Virus record (IMG/VR): IMGVR_UViG_3300024520_000169
Coordinates: 1 to 41,635 of that record
DNA from: a virus
Reading direction: 5' to 3' (one strand)
DNA: 41,635 nt
Shown here piece after piece: positions 34,101 to 39,769 of this stretch. Position 1 is the first letter of the stretch. Every line of letters begins with the position of its first letter. The notes beneath the pieces are model-generated. The model was not told where the DNA came from. It did no database searches and saw nothing but the letters and a program-made list of their open reading frames with translations. The position numbers were made by a program, and so were the translations under genes.

Positions 34101-34261
34101 ATAACAAAATCATGACTGGCGAGGCCAAGGCAGCGGAGCTCAAGCGCATTCGTGCGGCGCGTAATGAGATATTCGAACGGGCGGCGAAAAGCCTGTCCCG
34201 CAATCAGCTCAAGCGGCTGCAGGAAAAACTGCGGCGGCCTGGCAGGAGTGAAGGTCGATGA
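25187..34261 (+). CDS. Giant polyvalent ejection protein, 3024 residues, multi-domain
   Basis: Regions in order: residues 1-450 contain Gly-rich hydrophobic helices (GSSAAFWIPGIGIARGAGALAK). About 458-480 is a TPP repeat. About 518-890 is a ParB/DdrB-like domain (ESGNGR, 592-597). About 1187-1218 is Lys-rich (KKTAKKK) followed by a KOW-like motif. About 1332-1468 is RadC/JAMM (H1418-x-H1420, D1431). About 1712-1892 is RelA/SpoT-like (D1792, R1797, GYRAVH 1832-1837, E1849, Q1851). About 2014-2058 is zincin HEVAH with EEGFAEF. About 2470-2790 resembles LPD38. This is the polyvalent-protein layout, in which enzymatic and DNA-binding domains are injected with phage DNA. Individual activities are inferred from motifs. 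Confidence 0.9.
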   Translation: MAGDLVSFRKRNPEYDDLSDVELVTGLQGRYNEENKSNVSFEDFSGAIGFAVESRVISGPSAEAPPVPAQAPQPAAPPAGPVVQVPENARIPASVGPQAPAEAAPGEMRPPSTEGLTGLELPPEGFALTGENIQPSIEGGRALTESIDRFARGEAPAGQPQEIPDLPIRKPSEIMAEGDATTAKAAKETRTAFPEKQAPRDFTEELFTDYPILALATMIESVVNPKQGLAETAARRVKGIGAGAITAGGGMIGYIGNKANIQALKEGSLAAEELAGELTPADPAFIDTLMQGFGSSAAFWIPGIGIARGAGALAKVSETMALWAGAGASGAMEAAAEAGNAFNELVREGVEPEEAERRADEVFLANAALVTLFNRFGVFGARGQAQARALLTATAEGIQEAGQSIIGNIATDRPVDEGLKESAAVGFIVGGGASLATGGGVLPEQEAPPAPTVEEAPAPTPPTPPTPPTPPTPPTPPPAPEPAAVAPTQPQPPAAGAEVGFRGQPAESFTPRGDAVDSVYRLVPIGELITSHDDADNINPNFPAELQPRDRTRAASRQQIAKIANNLRVDAVLGAGDVATGAPTIGDDLVVESGNGRIMGMRRALTDQRGDEYRAKLAERAEEFGFTREQVESDPTLVLVRERQAGAIDRAEFARQANEGTSAAFSSAETAAADAARITDDDLSIFNPSEDGNVLASSNQGFLRAFLQKLSPTEAAALSDKQGQPTRQLAERVNAAIFARVYGDERLIALQAEAADPEIRNILNALQAAAPAFAKARSVDPELGGLKLSEAIAEGAELVRTAKRKGQAVEELIGQQDAFSAGTPEGIGFARFMAQNNRSARRMGEAFRTIGEFLENELRSRQTEDIFGKEPASTADLLKAVNAAIERQNATQGQAPGGATPDLFGARPGADTATRAPQPPRAAGPGRGQSAGKQRAAPSDTEAPQIFTGKTNLGKGKFGADIRLAGSESTHADGTKRQLMVDPAGGFFWGHYAETTSREGEIGAEGEHRAFEPALFDGSKDARAAAETTPASKTEPGAAPSGPAGPRGTADTEAAAKVRERLERRATDKLISRTAAAANKAKARLKLFDQLVADPEATAELENERGQGAIITPDTLTPGKWRVTFFDTGGLSGHEVLPTRPEALFSALSEGYDQTAPGKLDALFGTPAFQAGMEQVEQIRKANAETFRPTKKKAKKKTAKKKTKKKTAKKTATGKVKRFGEGDQVQVLEGPMAKRQGQVDSQDGDRVTVRLSPFGSKAGRTEVLSSRILKLERTMAERDADTLRNFPKGTRGVIEEGGTSYFLEDAGSPGEPQLDLFAPPDRLRPVPPTKPRVKQVNIGVVRSPIDTVNTVEDAVSVFAPFRKDPQEVVVALVLDKNNKIIRVIRHSIGATTAAFVDTAILVGSVSETPNAASVYVAHNHPSGGVQQSSADLVFTENIARTMRGSGIKFEAAVVVAPNSPVASYLPISELTGRGNEKLTSVQAARRTIEIPITGRRFVRFGTDINAAVNANDTLIARRLAGRQKGSGLVLIDQQNKALKFVPMTIEEMGELRTRRKGIGTTKVLAEVARQNATGAIVVGQVDNDIDAQTAVTAMRNTGTFLVQSGLRILDAVLVGSSGEASAQRSFRQDKLALVKAGDEPFAMEGPSQTQSGRGTPRRRSVSGEAGGAVPTSPALAPPTTQAPASGSQVSTRPEPSGSSTSRATVPSTTAGEITTSERLGTIDPTSKRIINQGFSDVDALERMAHASQPDLEAALREIAELPGVEFLATRPKDRPGLDQKIGQDRPANTISDYLGGRITADSRQSMEAAVDALRERYRIVELEDFLDRPKQGYRAVHAQVEFRPGFTVEIQIVPTPIAGVMEQTHKIYDDWKRLNLETLTPEQMQAHRKAMAEMDQIFGKAWSQFEHASRPAVQEARAPGAMPVPLLRGQPKQGAPPGQPAPTTPPTGFGVLKTPIAPDTPIRREKILRDLERALGFKIYTGRMKGKKSRLGFYRPHLEELRIKHNNDLEVTAHEVAHLMDDRDGSLSLLYRQEPYATELKGIAYPSAKNKLEEGFAEFMRAFLSQEETAVLRAPAFYDAFVNHIEGTEWQAALEEAQASMHAWYRQGALNSGKSKVGPEKIGFWDWFTSKTKRWDDTAQGAMWDNLQGFKVAERELSGTISDADLSPYKAARLTRGVRAVQVAVLNHGTIGIARGGETFTLKGGLGAGKDVRVTASRGDIIYTGVGLRQVFEPVADDLENTMLYFTGRRAQELMGQGRENLLEQDEIDAFLALGEANPRIPEAFDAYQAFLDRMFDFYVDAGIVSEESRAAMQAMNRNYVPFHRVLEQATGEKLVSRFQPFRRLRGGTANIKDVWENITGSVQSLIDVSVRNMAKRRMYDMIDTRQGAAEFAVKIPPDTKALAVQKQQVTKILNNVGVLDTAGNPIADATLDTSRLADMLTFFTFGNAPIGDNIDTVMRNGKRDYYEVADPLFLKSALSWGFKPTHWIVSGMSAVKRTLTTGVTSFPPFWAFNLIRDMLNGWSLKRSNMIPVIDTLRGLVSRLKSDDAYWAYMANGGGFGTQAQAESRKLNRRLEKLYVGSGINPRNVLHTPARLFDWWVSVGESFEYGTRLGEFKKSLAQGKSIQEGTFRGREVSSDFAMRGYSDFVRFFISTVPFLNARQQGLYKNERELFEQRGKQRKLPKGDNAGKVVARSLLGFTLPSLLLWWYNHDDPRYEALPDWIKDLHWVIFYGAGEGDFVLIPKPFEQGALWATIPERTLELIKTRDGEQFAEAIVWVISEMLNFSLVPQVIHPMDEHRTNSNFTGGKIIPDDLIDVDPTQQFRPWTSETAIFLGNHTGTSPILIDHYLRGYFATMATWSLMATDAGLEAAGATGQRGEIPPRDFEDYEIVRRFTRSVPLRSTSFADEFWDMKEQIRQVVSTYNLILKRGDDPSDYINPAERAVLFATSRAAGQVGAEISKLNNTMRLVRNNKIMTGEAKAAELKRIRAARNEIFERAAKSLSRNQLKRLQEKLRRPGRSEGR
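26563..26616 (+). repeat. 9-bp tandem repeat encoding Thr-Pro-Pro
   Basis: Six copies of AACACCGCC (the fifth reads AACACCACC) encode six Thr-Pro-Pro triplets. This forms a linker between the hydrophobic N-terminal region and the ParB/DdrB-like domain of the giant protein. The near-identical units suggest recent slippage, so the linker length may vary between isolates. Confidence 0.9.
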
Positions 34262-35325
34262 CAGTATTCTATCTAGGCAATCCCAGGTTCCGGGCCTTCA
34301 CCGCGGGTGGCCTACCGCTCGCCGGCGGCAAGCTCTATACCTACGTTGAATCGACCGCGACCCCGAAGGCGTCCTACTCGGAGCCGACCGGGGTCACGGC
34401 TCACGCGAACCCCATCATTCTTGACGCTGACGGCGGCGCCGAGATATGGCTCGACGGGCGCTACAAGCTACAGCTCGACAATTCGGCCGACGTGCTCCAA
34501 TGGACGATGGACAAGGTGTTCGGCGTTGGCTTCGTGGACGCAGCCGCGGCTGCCACCGAGTGGGTGCCGCAAACCGCGGACACCCCGGTTTTCATCGACA
34601 CGACCAATTTCTCCGTGACGGGCGACAAGCGCACCACCTACCAGGTGGGCCGGCGCGTGCGTGCGACCGTCACCGCGGGGACGCTCTACGGCACAATTAG
34701 CGTGTCGGCGTTCGTGACCGTTACGACCGTTACGGTTGTCTGGGATAGCGGGGTGCTGGATGCGGGCCTTTCGGCCGTCGCAGTCGGGTTCATCAGCGCG
34801 ACCAACCCCAGCATCAACTGGCAGGCCGTTGATGATGTCGAGCACTCGACGGTGGTCGCCGGCACGCGCATGTTGTTCCAGCAATCGACACCGCCGACCG
34901 GCTGGACAAAGGAAACGAACGCGCTCTATGACGATGCCGCGCTGCACCTGGTCACGGGCGCGGTGGGGACTGGCGGAACGGACGTATTCACCGCGGTTTT
35001 CGGCCCCAGCAAGGACACCCTCGGTCACGCACTTACCGTTAACGAGCTCGCTATTCATAGTCACACGCTCGGCGCGACCTCGATGGATGCGGCTGGCGCA
35101 CACACGCATACCCTTCCGGCCACTAATGTCCTGGCCACCGGGACGGCAGAAACGGGGCCGGGCGCCGCCGACGCTGCAACCCACGGTGGGACGACCGGCT
35201 CGGACGGCGACCACACCCATACATTCACTGGCGGCACCGATAACACCGGCTCCAACGCGCCGCATATCCACGGTCTCACGATGGCACTGAAATACGCCGA
35301 GTGTTGCATCGGGGTTAAAGATTGA
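34258..35325 (+). CDS. Tail fibre with HxH metal-binding C-terminus
   Basis: 355 residues, ATG overlapping the previous stop. The N-terminus (FRAFTAGGLPLAGGKLYTYVESTATPK, ANPIILDADGGAEIWLDGRYKL) is a common phage fibre attachment domain that binds the tail. The C-terminal region carries repeated HxH pairs (HSH, HTH, HTH, HIH) separated by Gly/Thr-rich loops. In the T4 gp37 tip HxH pairs coordinate iron and stabilise the receptor-binding needle. This is the likely host-recognition protein. Confidence 0.85.
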   Translation: MTVFYLGNPRFRAFTAGGLPLAGGKLYTYVESTATPKASYSEPTGVTAHANPIILDADGGAEIWLDGRYKLQLDNSADVLQWTMDKVFGVGFVDAAAAATEWVPQTADTPVFIDTTNFSVTGDKRTTYQVGRRVRATVTAGTLYGTISVSAFVTVTTVTVVWDSGVLDAGLSAVAVGFISATNPSINWQAVDDVEHSTVVAGTRMLFQQSTPPTGWTKETNALYDDAALHLVTGAVGTGGTDVFTAVFGPSKDTLGHALTVNELAIHSHTLGATSMDAAGAHTHTLPATNVLATGTAETGPGAADAATHGGTTGSDGDHTHTFTGGTDNTGSNAPHIHGLTMALKYAECCIGVKD

Positions 35326-35576
35326 TGAACTTCTTCAAGCGCGAGAAAAAACCGCTCTGCCCGCTTATCGAGCGCGCCTGCATCCAAGAGCGGTGCACAC
35401 TCTGGCAGCACATCACCGGCCAAGACCCACAGCAGGCCGGCAAGACCATCGACATGCACGATTGCGCGCTCCGTTGGAATGCCGTTCTCCTCATCGAGCA
35501 GAACCGCCAGGTGTCGCAGCTGCACGCTAGCATCAACCAGCTGCGCAACACCCTCGGCATCCCGAAGGCTGGATGA
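35325..35576 (+). CDS. Conserved small four-cysteine phage protein
   Basis: 83 residues; ATG overlaps the fibre stop (TGATGA). Contains PLCPLIERACIQERCTLWQH and DMHDCALRWNAVLLIEQNRQVSQL. Related proteins with PCI-x-x-x-C-R-W and GCA-x-W-x-P-x-L-L-I-E-N are frequent in tailed phages, often near lysis or fibre genes. The cysteines could bind a metal. The function is unknown. Confidence 0.75.
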   Translation: MNFFKREKKPLCPLIERACIQERCTLWQHITGQDPQQAGKTIDMHDCALRWNAVLLIEQNRQVSQLHASINQLRNTLGIPKAG

Positions 35577-35884
35577 CGCTCCGCCAAAAACAATCGCGAT
35601 TCGCACACATGGTTGCGCTGTTGGTCCTGCACGCGGAGCAGCTCGGGTACGAGGTCACGTATGGCGATGCCTTCCGCAGCCCGCGCGTGCGCTACGGCCT
35701 CAAGACTTCACTCCACCGTTCCCGCTTGGCGGTGGATCTCAATCTGTTCAAGGGCGGGCGCTACTTGTCATCAACGAAAGCCCACGAGCCGCTTGGACTA
35801 TATTGGGAGTCAATAGGCGGAACCTGGGGAGGTCGATTTGACGATGGCAATCACTATAGCCTCGAGCATCGGGGCGTGAAGTGA
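35573..35884 (+). CDS. Endolysin, M15-type peptidase
   Basis: 103 residues, coupled by ATGA to the preceding gene. The metal site is readable: S46-x-H48 ... D55 (SLHRSRLAVDLNLF) and N93-H94 (DGNHYSLEH). This is the VanY/L-alanyl-D-glutamate peptidase family that cuts the peptide part of peptidoglycan. It is short but complete for the catalytic core. No signal peptide, so release depends on the nearby holin candidate. Confidence 0.88.
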   Translation: MTLRQKQSRFAHMVALLVLHAEQLGYEVTYGDAFRSPRVRYGLKTSLHRSRLAVDLNLFKGGRYLSSTKAHEPLGLYWESIGGTWGGRFDDGNHYSLEHRGVK

Positions 35885-35898
35885 ATGGAGGAACGACT

Positions 35899-36087
35899 AT
35901 GAAACTTGGGAATCTGACACGCACCGACAAAGTGTGGGTGCCACTGGTTATCGCCAGCGTGGCGGTGGGGGTCCATTACGGGCTGTTTTCTGAGGAACAA
36001 GGATCGTTTCTGACGGAGAATGCCCCCTTCTTCGGCATCATGCTCGTACAGGGCGCCGCCGTGTTTCTGACGACAAACCGATCATGA
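35899..36087 (+). CDS. Holin candidate
   Basis: 62 residues with GGAGG upstream of the ATG. Two hydrophobic segments (VWVPLVIASVAVGVHYGLF and FFGIMLVQGAAVFLTT) separated by a short acidic loop, and a charged N-terminus. This topology next to an endolysin suggests a class II holin, which would perforate the inner membrane. Not a recognised family, so the call relies on size, topology and position. Confidence 0.6.
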   Translation: MKLGNLTRTDKVWVPLVIASVAVGVHYGLFSEEQGSFLTENAPFFGIMLVQGAAVFLTTNRS

Positions 36088-36515
36088 GTGCCCAAAAGAA
36101 ACTGTCCGGCTCACTCCTGGTGCTGATGATTGCGGCGCTCATGCTTATGACCGTCGCGCTGACGGGCTGCCCCGCGGCGCCGGTGCACGAGGGCCTCACC
36201 GACGAGCAGCTCGCGGCGCTCACCCCGGATCAACGGGTGTTCGTGCTCGAGGCCGACTACCTGGTGAACAAGTCGGATTTCGTCCGCTACGCCGAGCAAC
36301 CGGCGTGCGTGGCCCCCAACGTGGCCGGCTGCCATGACCCGAAGGTGGTCAAGGAGGTCCGGCGCCTCGACCGGGAGATCCAGGTAGCATTCAAGGCCGC
36401 GCGCGTGGCGACCGGGGAGGACTTAGCCGCCCAGGCGGCACTGATCCGAACGTTGACCAATCGGTTTTACGCGGAGCTCGTAAAGTACGGAATCGCGAAA
36501 GCGGTGGGAGCCTGA
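36084..36515 (+). CDS. Lipoprotein in the lysis region
   Basis: 143 residues. The N-terminus has Lys-Lys, a long hydrophobic stretch and a lipobox ALTGC with Cys29. The mature part is helical with two further Cys (CVAPN, GCHDP). It may act as an outer-membrane partner of the spanin-like protein downstream, or in superinfection exclusion. It is larger than typical o-spanins, so the role is uncertain. The start overlaps the holin gene. Confidence 0.7.
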   Translation: MSAQKKLSGSLLVLMIAALMLMTVALTGCPAAPVHEGLTDEQLAALTPDQRVFVLEADYLVNKSDFVRYAEQPACVAPNVAGCHDPKVVKEVRRLDREIQVAFKAARVATGEDLAAQAALIRTLTNRFYAELVKYGIAKAVGA

Positions 36516-36516
36516 T

Positions 36517-36756
36517 ATGGGATGGGAAGCACTGGTACTGCGTTTCGTATTCATGGGGATCGACTATTGGGCCTCGGCGGTCGAGCACTCGCCCGATCGT
36601 GCCGCGATGGCAAATCCGTTCATTGCTATGGCTCGTAAGATGCTCGAGGAGCAGCGAGGTCCAAATGCCGAGGAGCACGCCGCACTCGATAAACTGCACG
36701 CGGAACTGGACGCGCGCATCGACGCAGTAATCGCCCGGGACGATGCAGCGACGTGA
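36517..36756 (+). CDS. Hypothetical lysis-region protein, 79 residues
   Basis: Starts MGWEALVLRFVFMGIDYWA, one base after the lipoprotein stop. The N-terminus is moderately hydrophobic; the rest is helical and charged (ARKMLEEQRG, LHAELDARIDAV). No family recognised. The stop overlaps a GTG of the next frame. Confidence 0.6.
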   Translation: MGWEALVLRFVFMGIDYWASAVEHSPDRAAMANPFIAMARKMLEEQRGPNAEEHAALDKLHAELDARIDAVIARDDAAT

Positions 36757-36774
36757 GCGCGGGGCTAGCGCGCC

Positions 36775-37092
36775 GTGAAGGTCAAGGAGGTAACGGCATG
36801 GATAGCCCTTGTGGGCCTGTTAATCGGTGGCTTCATAACCCTGGAGCAGCGCCACGCAAGCGCCGGCGGGATGACCGTCCAGAAGATCACATTGATGAAC
36901 CAGCAGGAGACCCTGGCGAACGAGAATCGGCTGGAACGTCTGGAGCGGCAGCTGGAGAGCATCCACCGGCGGCGCACGAATGGACAGAAGTGGCCCGGCG
37001 ACGATGCACTTATCTACGATCTGAACGAGGAGATCCGTATTGCCCGGGAATATCGAACTGCCCTGCGCCAGCAGGCCGCGCAGATAAAATAG
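36775..37092 (+). CDS. Inner-membrane spanin-like protein
   Basis: 105 residues from a GTG. One N-terminal membrane segment (WIALVGLLIGGFITLEQ) is followed by a long coiled coil (NQQETLANENRLERLERQLESIHRR, EEIRIAREYRTALRQQAAQ), the architecture of i-spanins (Rz-like), which bridge inner and outer membranes at lysis. There is no clear ribosome site at this GTG. A different overlapping frame has a stronger start inside this gene (see the entry at 36798). Confidence 0.6.
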   Translation: MKVKEVTAWIALVGLLIGGFITLEQRHASAGGMTVQKITLMNQQETLANENRLERLERQLESIHRRRTNGQKWPGDDALIYDLNEEIRIAREYRTALRQQAAQIK

Positions 37093-37157
37093 TGTTCGCC
37101 GTCGTCGTCGCCCTGGTGCTCGCGCTGATGGCGACGGGCTATGTTGTCCAGTCGTAA
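36798..37157 (+). CDS. Overlapping frame with strong ribosome site and C-terminal membrane segment
   Basis: ATG at 36798 lies seven bases after AAGGAGG, the best ribosome site in this region, within the spanin-like gene and in another frame. About 119 codons are open. The N-terminal 95 are Pro/Arg-rich and shadow-like, but the end is a hydrophobic segment (IVFAVVVALVLALMATGYVV) extending 65 bases beyond the spanin stop. An embedded partner gene (as in Rz/Rz1) is possible, though no lipobox is present. Alternatively only the last 21 codons, from a GTG at 37092, are translated. Confidence 0.25.
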   Translation: MDSPCGPVNRWLHNPGAAPRKRRRDDRPEDHIDEPAGDPGERESAGTSGAAAGEHPPAAHEWTEVARRRCTYLRSERGDPYCPGISNCPAPAGRADKIVFAVVVALVLALMATGYVVQS

Positions 37158-37218
37158 CCCCCTGTAGGGATTTGTAACTCGCCCCGTAACCGTTCCGGCC
37201 CTGGGCTATTGTAAGCAA

Positions 37219-37575
37219 ATGGCCGACATCGACCCGACCCAATGGGGAGCTCTCATCACCGCCACGCTGATCGGAACGGCGGCGATCGTGGGCGCATTTG
37301 CCCGCCCGCTGTTCGAGCATATTTTCCGAGCCCGGAAACTACCGTGCTCGATGTCGGAAACGGCGCTCCTGCAGATTGACGAGCTCCACGAGTGGCATGG
37401 CCCGGATCACATGGGCGAACAAGGATGGCGGGGGCACGGCATGGAGCGCCGCATCGAGCAGCTCGAGGCCTCGGCCGTGACAGGGCTCAAGTCGCTGCGT
37501 GATGGTCAGAGCGAGGTCGCCGACTTACTCCGCACGCTCATCGAACTTCAGAAACGCGGCTCCGGGAGTCTGTGA
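37219..37575 (+). CDS. Membrane-anchored coiled-coil protein
   Basis: 118 residues starting MADIDPTQWGALITATLIGTAAIVGAF. One N-terminal membrane segment, a His/Trp-rich middle (HEWHGPDHMGEQGWRGHG) and a coiled-coil end (RRIEQLEASAVTGLKSLRDGQ). It could be a holin accessory or an anchor; I recognise no family. It is the last rightward gene, followed by convergent hairpins. Confidence 0.65.
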   Translation: MADIDPTQWGALITATLIGTAAIVGAFARPLFEHIFRARKLPCSMSETALLQIDELHEWHGPDHMGEQGWRGHGMERRIEQLEASAVTGLKSLRDGQSEVADLLRTLIELQKRGSGSL

Positions 37576-37662
37576 GGCGATTATTTTCGCCTCAATCGCC
37601 TCAATCGCCTCAGATATAACTTGACTAAGAAATAGGGCGCCGCACTGGCAGCTTGGCGCCCT
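37574..37662. terminator. Convergent-gene terminator region with repeated arms
   Basis: GAGGCG (37574-37579) can pair with any of three CGCCTC arms in tandem CGCCTCAAT repeats (37588, 37597, 37606). A second perfect hairpin, AGGGCGCC (37634-37641) / GGCGCCCT (37655-37662), follows; read leftward it is trailed by ATTTCTT. The region lies between the ends of the rightward and leftward operons, so bidirectional termination is likely. Confidence 0.6.
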
Positions 37663-37686
37663 CAAATGCCAGGGAAGGAGCCCGGC

Positions 37687-38007
37687 TTACGTCGTTGGCG
37701 CCATTCTCTTGAGCGCCTCGATTTGGATACGCGGCTGAATGAGAGGGTGATCCACATGGTCGCGGCAGTCGAAGGCGCGGCACTCATCGGGCCGCACGCT
37801 GTAGATCATGCACCCCGCCGGCGTGAGGTAGATGCAATCGCCGTTGGGCTGCGTGCCTAAGTACGTGTGGCCATCATTCTTGTAGGTGTAATACTGCCAC
37901 GGGGGCTTAGGTGGCTTAATTCGTAGCTGGCGCGGACCCTTGCAGCACTCCCGGCACAGCCCGCACACCAGAGTCGGCTGTGCCGGCTTCTTGGGCTTAC
38001 GCTTCAT
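37687..38007 (-). CDS. YkgJ-type cysteine-cluster protein
   Basis: 106 residues with eight Cys (15, 18, 21, 22, 58, 66, 76, 81), including CGLCRECC, GDCIYLTPAGC, YSVRPDECRAFDC. This is the YkgJ/UPF0153 family, thought to bind zinc or an iron-sulfur cluster; the exact role is unknown. Basic N-terminus MKRKPKKP. It is the final gene of the leftward operon and slightly overlaps the upstream one. Confidence 0.85.
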   Translation of the reverse strand: MKRKPKKPAQPTLVCGLCRECCKGPRQLRIKPPKPPWQYYTYKNDGHTYLGTQPNGDCIYLTPAGCMIYSVRPDECRAFDCRDHVDHPLIQPRIQIEALKRMAPTT

Positions 38008-38233
38008 CGACTTTCAGGAGGGCGAGCTCCCACTCGTGGTATATCGCGAGTGCCTCGCGCGCCACAATTTCCGGCGCGACCAAGTAATTGCCAGCCGCTT
38101 GCCTCCACACGACGTGGGCGGCATCAAATGTCACGGTCCCCGGTACGCCGAAATCTCGCACCAATGCCGCGGCGCGGTACGTCGGTGAGCTCATGACTGC
38201 GGCCAGGGTCACGAGAAACGCCCGGCGTTCCAC
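37997..38233 (-). CDS. Hypothetical early protein, 78 residues
   Basis: GTG start at 38233 overlaps the upstream stop (TAGTG). The N-terminus MERRAFLVTLAAVMSS may be a weak signal segment; the rest is helical (IVAREALAIYHEWELALLKVDEA). The 3' end overlaps the YkgJ-type gene by 11 bases. No family recognised. Confidence 0.6.
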   Translation of the reverse strand: MERRAFLVTLAAVMSSPTYRAAALVRDFGVPGTVTFDAAHVVWRQAAGNYLVAPEIVAREALAIYHEWELALLKVDEA

Positions 38234-38388
38234 TAGGAGCTCACCACGACGATGACCACGATGATTGCCACCCCGAGCCAGAAAGCGGCGCCGGCGATGC
38301 TCATACGGCGGCGTAGGCGCCGCAGTAGGCGCCGGCGCTTGGCGCCGCTCGGGCTGAGAACGCGGTAAGAAGGGGCATCTTCGGTCAT
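38233..38388 (-). CDS. Small basic membrane protein
   Basis: 51 residues, starting MTEDAPSYRVLSP at 38388 with AGGAG upstream and ATGA coupling to the winged-helix gene. An Arg-rich segment (AKRRRLLRRLRRR) precedes one membrane helix (AAFWLGVAIIVVIVVV). Codons 4-42 are the source copy of the 117-bp inverted duplication found antisense at 1984-2100. The Arg cluster would keep the N-terminus in the cytoplasm. Confidence 0.75.
   Translation of the reverse strand: MTEDAPSYRVLSPSGAKRRRLLRRLRRRMSIAGAAFWLGVAIIVVIVVVSS
38264..38380 (-). repeat. Inverted 117-bp duplication, copy B (source gene)
   Basis: Reverse complement of 1984-2100. This copy lies within an intact small gene with start, stop and ribosome site, so it is probably the donor. 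Both edges fall inside codons, with no flanking direct repeats or transposase. Confidence 0.9.
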
Positions 38389-38678
38389 AGCAATTGCTCC
38401 TGTTTCGGTAAAGGTCGCCGAATGTTGAGCACGTAGGCCGTTCGCCCGGTGATGCGGCACGGGCGTTTCCCGCATTCCTGGATGAAATGCGCCTTGATGA
38501 GCTCGTTCACGCGCCCACAAACAGCGTTTATCGCCACACCGGACGCCCGGCTTAACTCCTGGCGCGTCAACAGTGGGCGTGAATAGAGAACCTGGCCTAG
38601 CCGCACCGACTGAGCGCCCGTAATCCCTCGCTTTCGCACGTATTCGTAGGCCTCGTGCGATGTATCTCGAACGCTCAC
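38385..38678 (-). CDS. Winged-helix DNA-binding protein
   Basis: 97 residues from a GTG at 38678 with GAGGAA upstream; a longer frame from 38723 overlaps the preceding gene. The sequence GAQSVRLGQVLYSRPLLTRQELSRASGVAINAVCGRVNELIKAHFIQECGKRPCRITGRTAYVLNI is a winged helix: recognition helix (AINAVCGRVNEL), then a wing (RITGRTAYVL). A likely transcriptional regulator; its target could be the control region at 2648-3226. Confidence 0.75.
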   Translation of the reverse strand: MSVRDTSHEAYEYVRKRGITGAQSVRLGQVLYSRPLLTRQELSRASGVAINAVCGRVNELIKAHFIQECGKRPCRITGRTAYVLNIRRPLPKQEQLL

Positions 38679-38935
38679 GGGATATTTTCCTCGTCCTTGG
38701 TCTCGATGCGGTGGCGCTCGCACGCGGCCTTGAGCTCCTCGACGGTCTCAAAGCTGCCACCGTGTGCCCACCAGTCCATCGCCGCTGACATGACCGCCAC
38801 GGCGCTTGCGGGGGCGTAGTGGTCCTTCAGGGTGCGATTGCGCATCGCGGCACGACACTGAGAAGTGCAGAACTTTTGCCACGGCCGGGTTCGTGTGAAC
38901 GCGCTACCGCACGCGGGGTTGTGACAGTTTGACAT
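38675..38935 (-). CDS. Small zinc-finger protein
   Basis: 86 residues with GGAGG upstream of the ATG at 38935; a start at 38968 has no such site. The N-terminus holds CHNPACGSAF ... KFCTSQCRAAMRN, a CxxxxC/CxxxC zinc-binding pattern. The remainder is helical and acidic (VEELKAACERHRIETKDEE). A nucleic-acid or host-protein adaptor is possible. Confidence 0.75.
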   Translation of the reverse strand: MSNCHNPACGSAFTRTRPWQKFCTSQCRAAMRNRTLKDHYAPASAVAVMSAAMDWWAHGGSFETVEELKAACERHRIETKDEENIP

Positions 38936-38980
38936 CGGGTACCTCCAATTGGTTAAACGCAAATACACGCATTGTAGGGC

Positions 38981-39769
38981 CTAGCCGGCCAGGTCTGGAG
39001 CGACCTCCTTGATACGCTCTCGATACGCTGTAATGAGCGGCAGCTTCCCCTTTCCCGGTACCTTGTTGATGGCGTCCATGATGACCGTGAGCTCGTCCAC
39101 CGAAGCTGCGAGCTCGATGCTCTTGAGTAACTTCGCGGTGTCCGGGCTCTCCTCCCCGTTCCCCCTCTCAGGCTCGGGGCGCTGCGGGGCGCCCTGGTCG
39201 GGCTTGCCGCCGGTATCCTCGAGGTCTTGCGCGAACACGTCCGAGGCGGCGGTCGAAGTCAGGCAGGCGTCTACGCGGGCCCGCTTGGTGGCCATCTTCA
39301 GCGTGGTGTTGTAGTAGTCAGCGGGGTTCGTGCGGACCTGTTGGACGGCGTTTCGTCCATAATATTTAATCCGCTTATTGTCGTCGGGGGCCTTCTCGTA
39401 TTCCCCCTTGTGCGCCTTGCGCCAGGCGTATTTTTCCTCGGCCCAGGAGCACGCGCCGATGCCATAGCCGATGGTGTTGCCGGTCGGGATATGGAACACG
39501 CGCACGATGACCCGGAAACCGTCGCCGGTCTCCTCCACGGTCTCGGGCACGCAGCCCAGGCGGAACGTGGTCAAAATCAGCTCGGCGCCGGCCTTGTAGA
39601 GCGTGTTTTCCTTGGTGCCCGGGATGATCCCGTAGTGCACGTTGGGTTTCATCACTTCGTGCAGCACTTGCTGAATCAGATTGACGTGACGCTTCACGTC
39701 CATGACGGTGAGCGCACCTTCGGCACCGCCGAAGGTGTCAAGGGATTGTGGGATTGCAGGCTGTTTCAT
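38981..39769 (-). CDS. Probable single-strand annealing recombination protein
   Basis: 262 residues. Contains VMKPNVHYGIIPGTKENTLYKAGAELIL, PTGNTIGYGIGACSWAEEKY and a conserved NTTLKMATKRARVDACLTSTAASDVF segment. This HYG-IPGT-x-LYKAGAE family is common in phages next to YqaJ-type exonucleases and is suspected to be a RecT/Rad52-like annealing protein. The KMA-KRA-V-A segment resembles the end of annealing domains. A short gene separates it from the nuclease. Confidence 0.7.
   Translation of the reverse strand: MKQPAIPQSLDTFGGAEGALTVMDVKRHVNLIQQVLHEVMKPNVHYGIIPGTKENTLYKAGAELILTTFRLGCVPETVEETGDGFRVIVRVFHIPTGNTIGYGIGACSWAEEKYAWRKAHKGEYEKAPDDNKRIKYYGRNAVQQVRTNPADYYNTTLKMATKRARVDACLTSTAASDVFAQDLEDTGGKPDQGAPQRPEPERGNGEESPDTAKLLKSIELAASVDELTVIMDAINKVPGKGKLPLITAYRERIKEVAPDLAG

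Noticed and set aside
37618-37670. tRNA-like folding between the convergent operons
   Set aside because: Only a single simple hairpin; no anticodon arm, T-loop GTTCRA motif or CCA-type end. No tRNA was seen elsewhere either.
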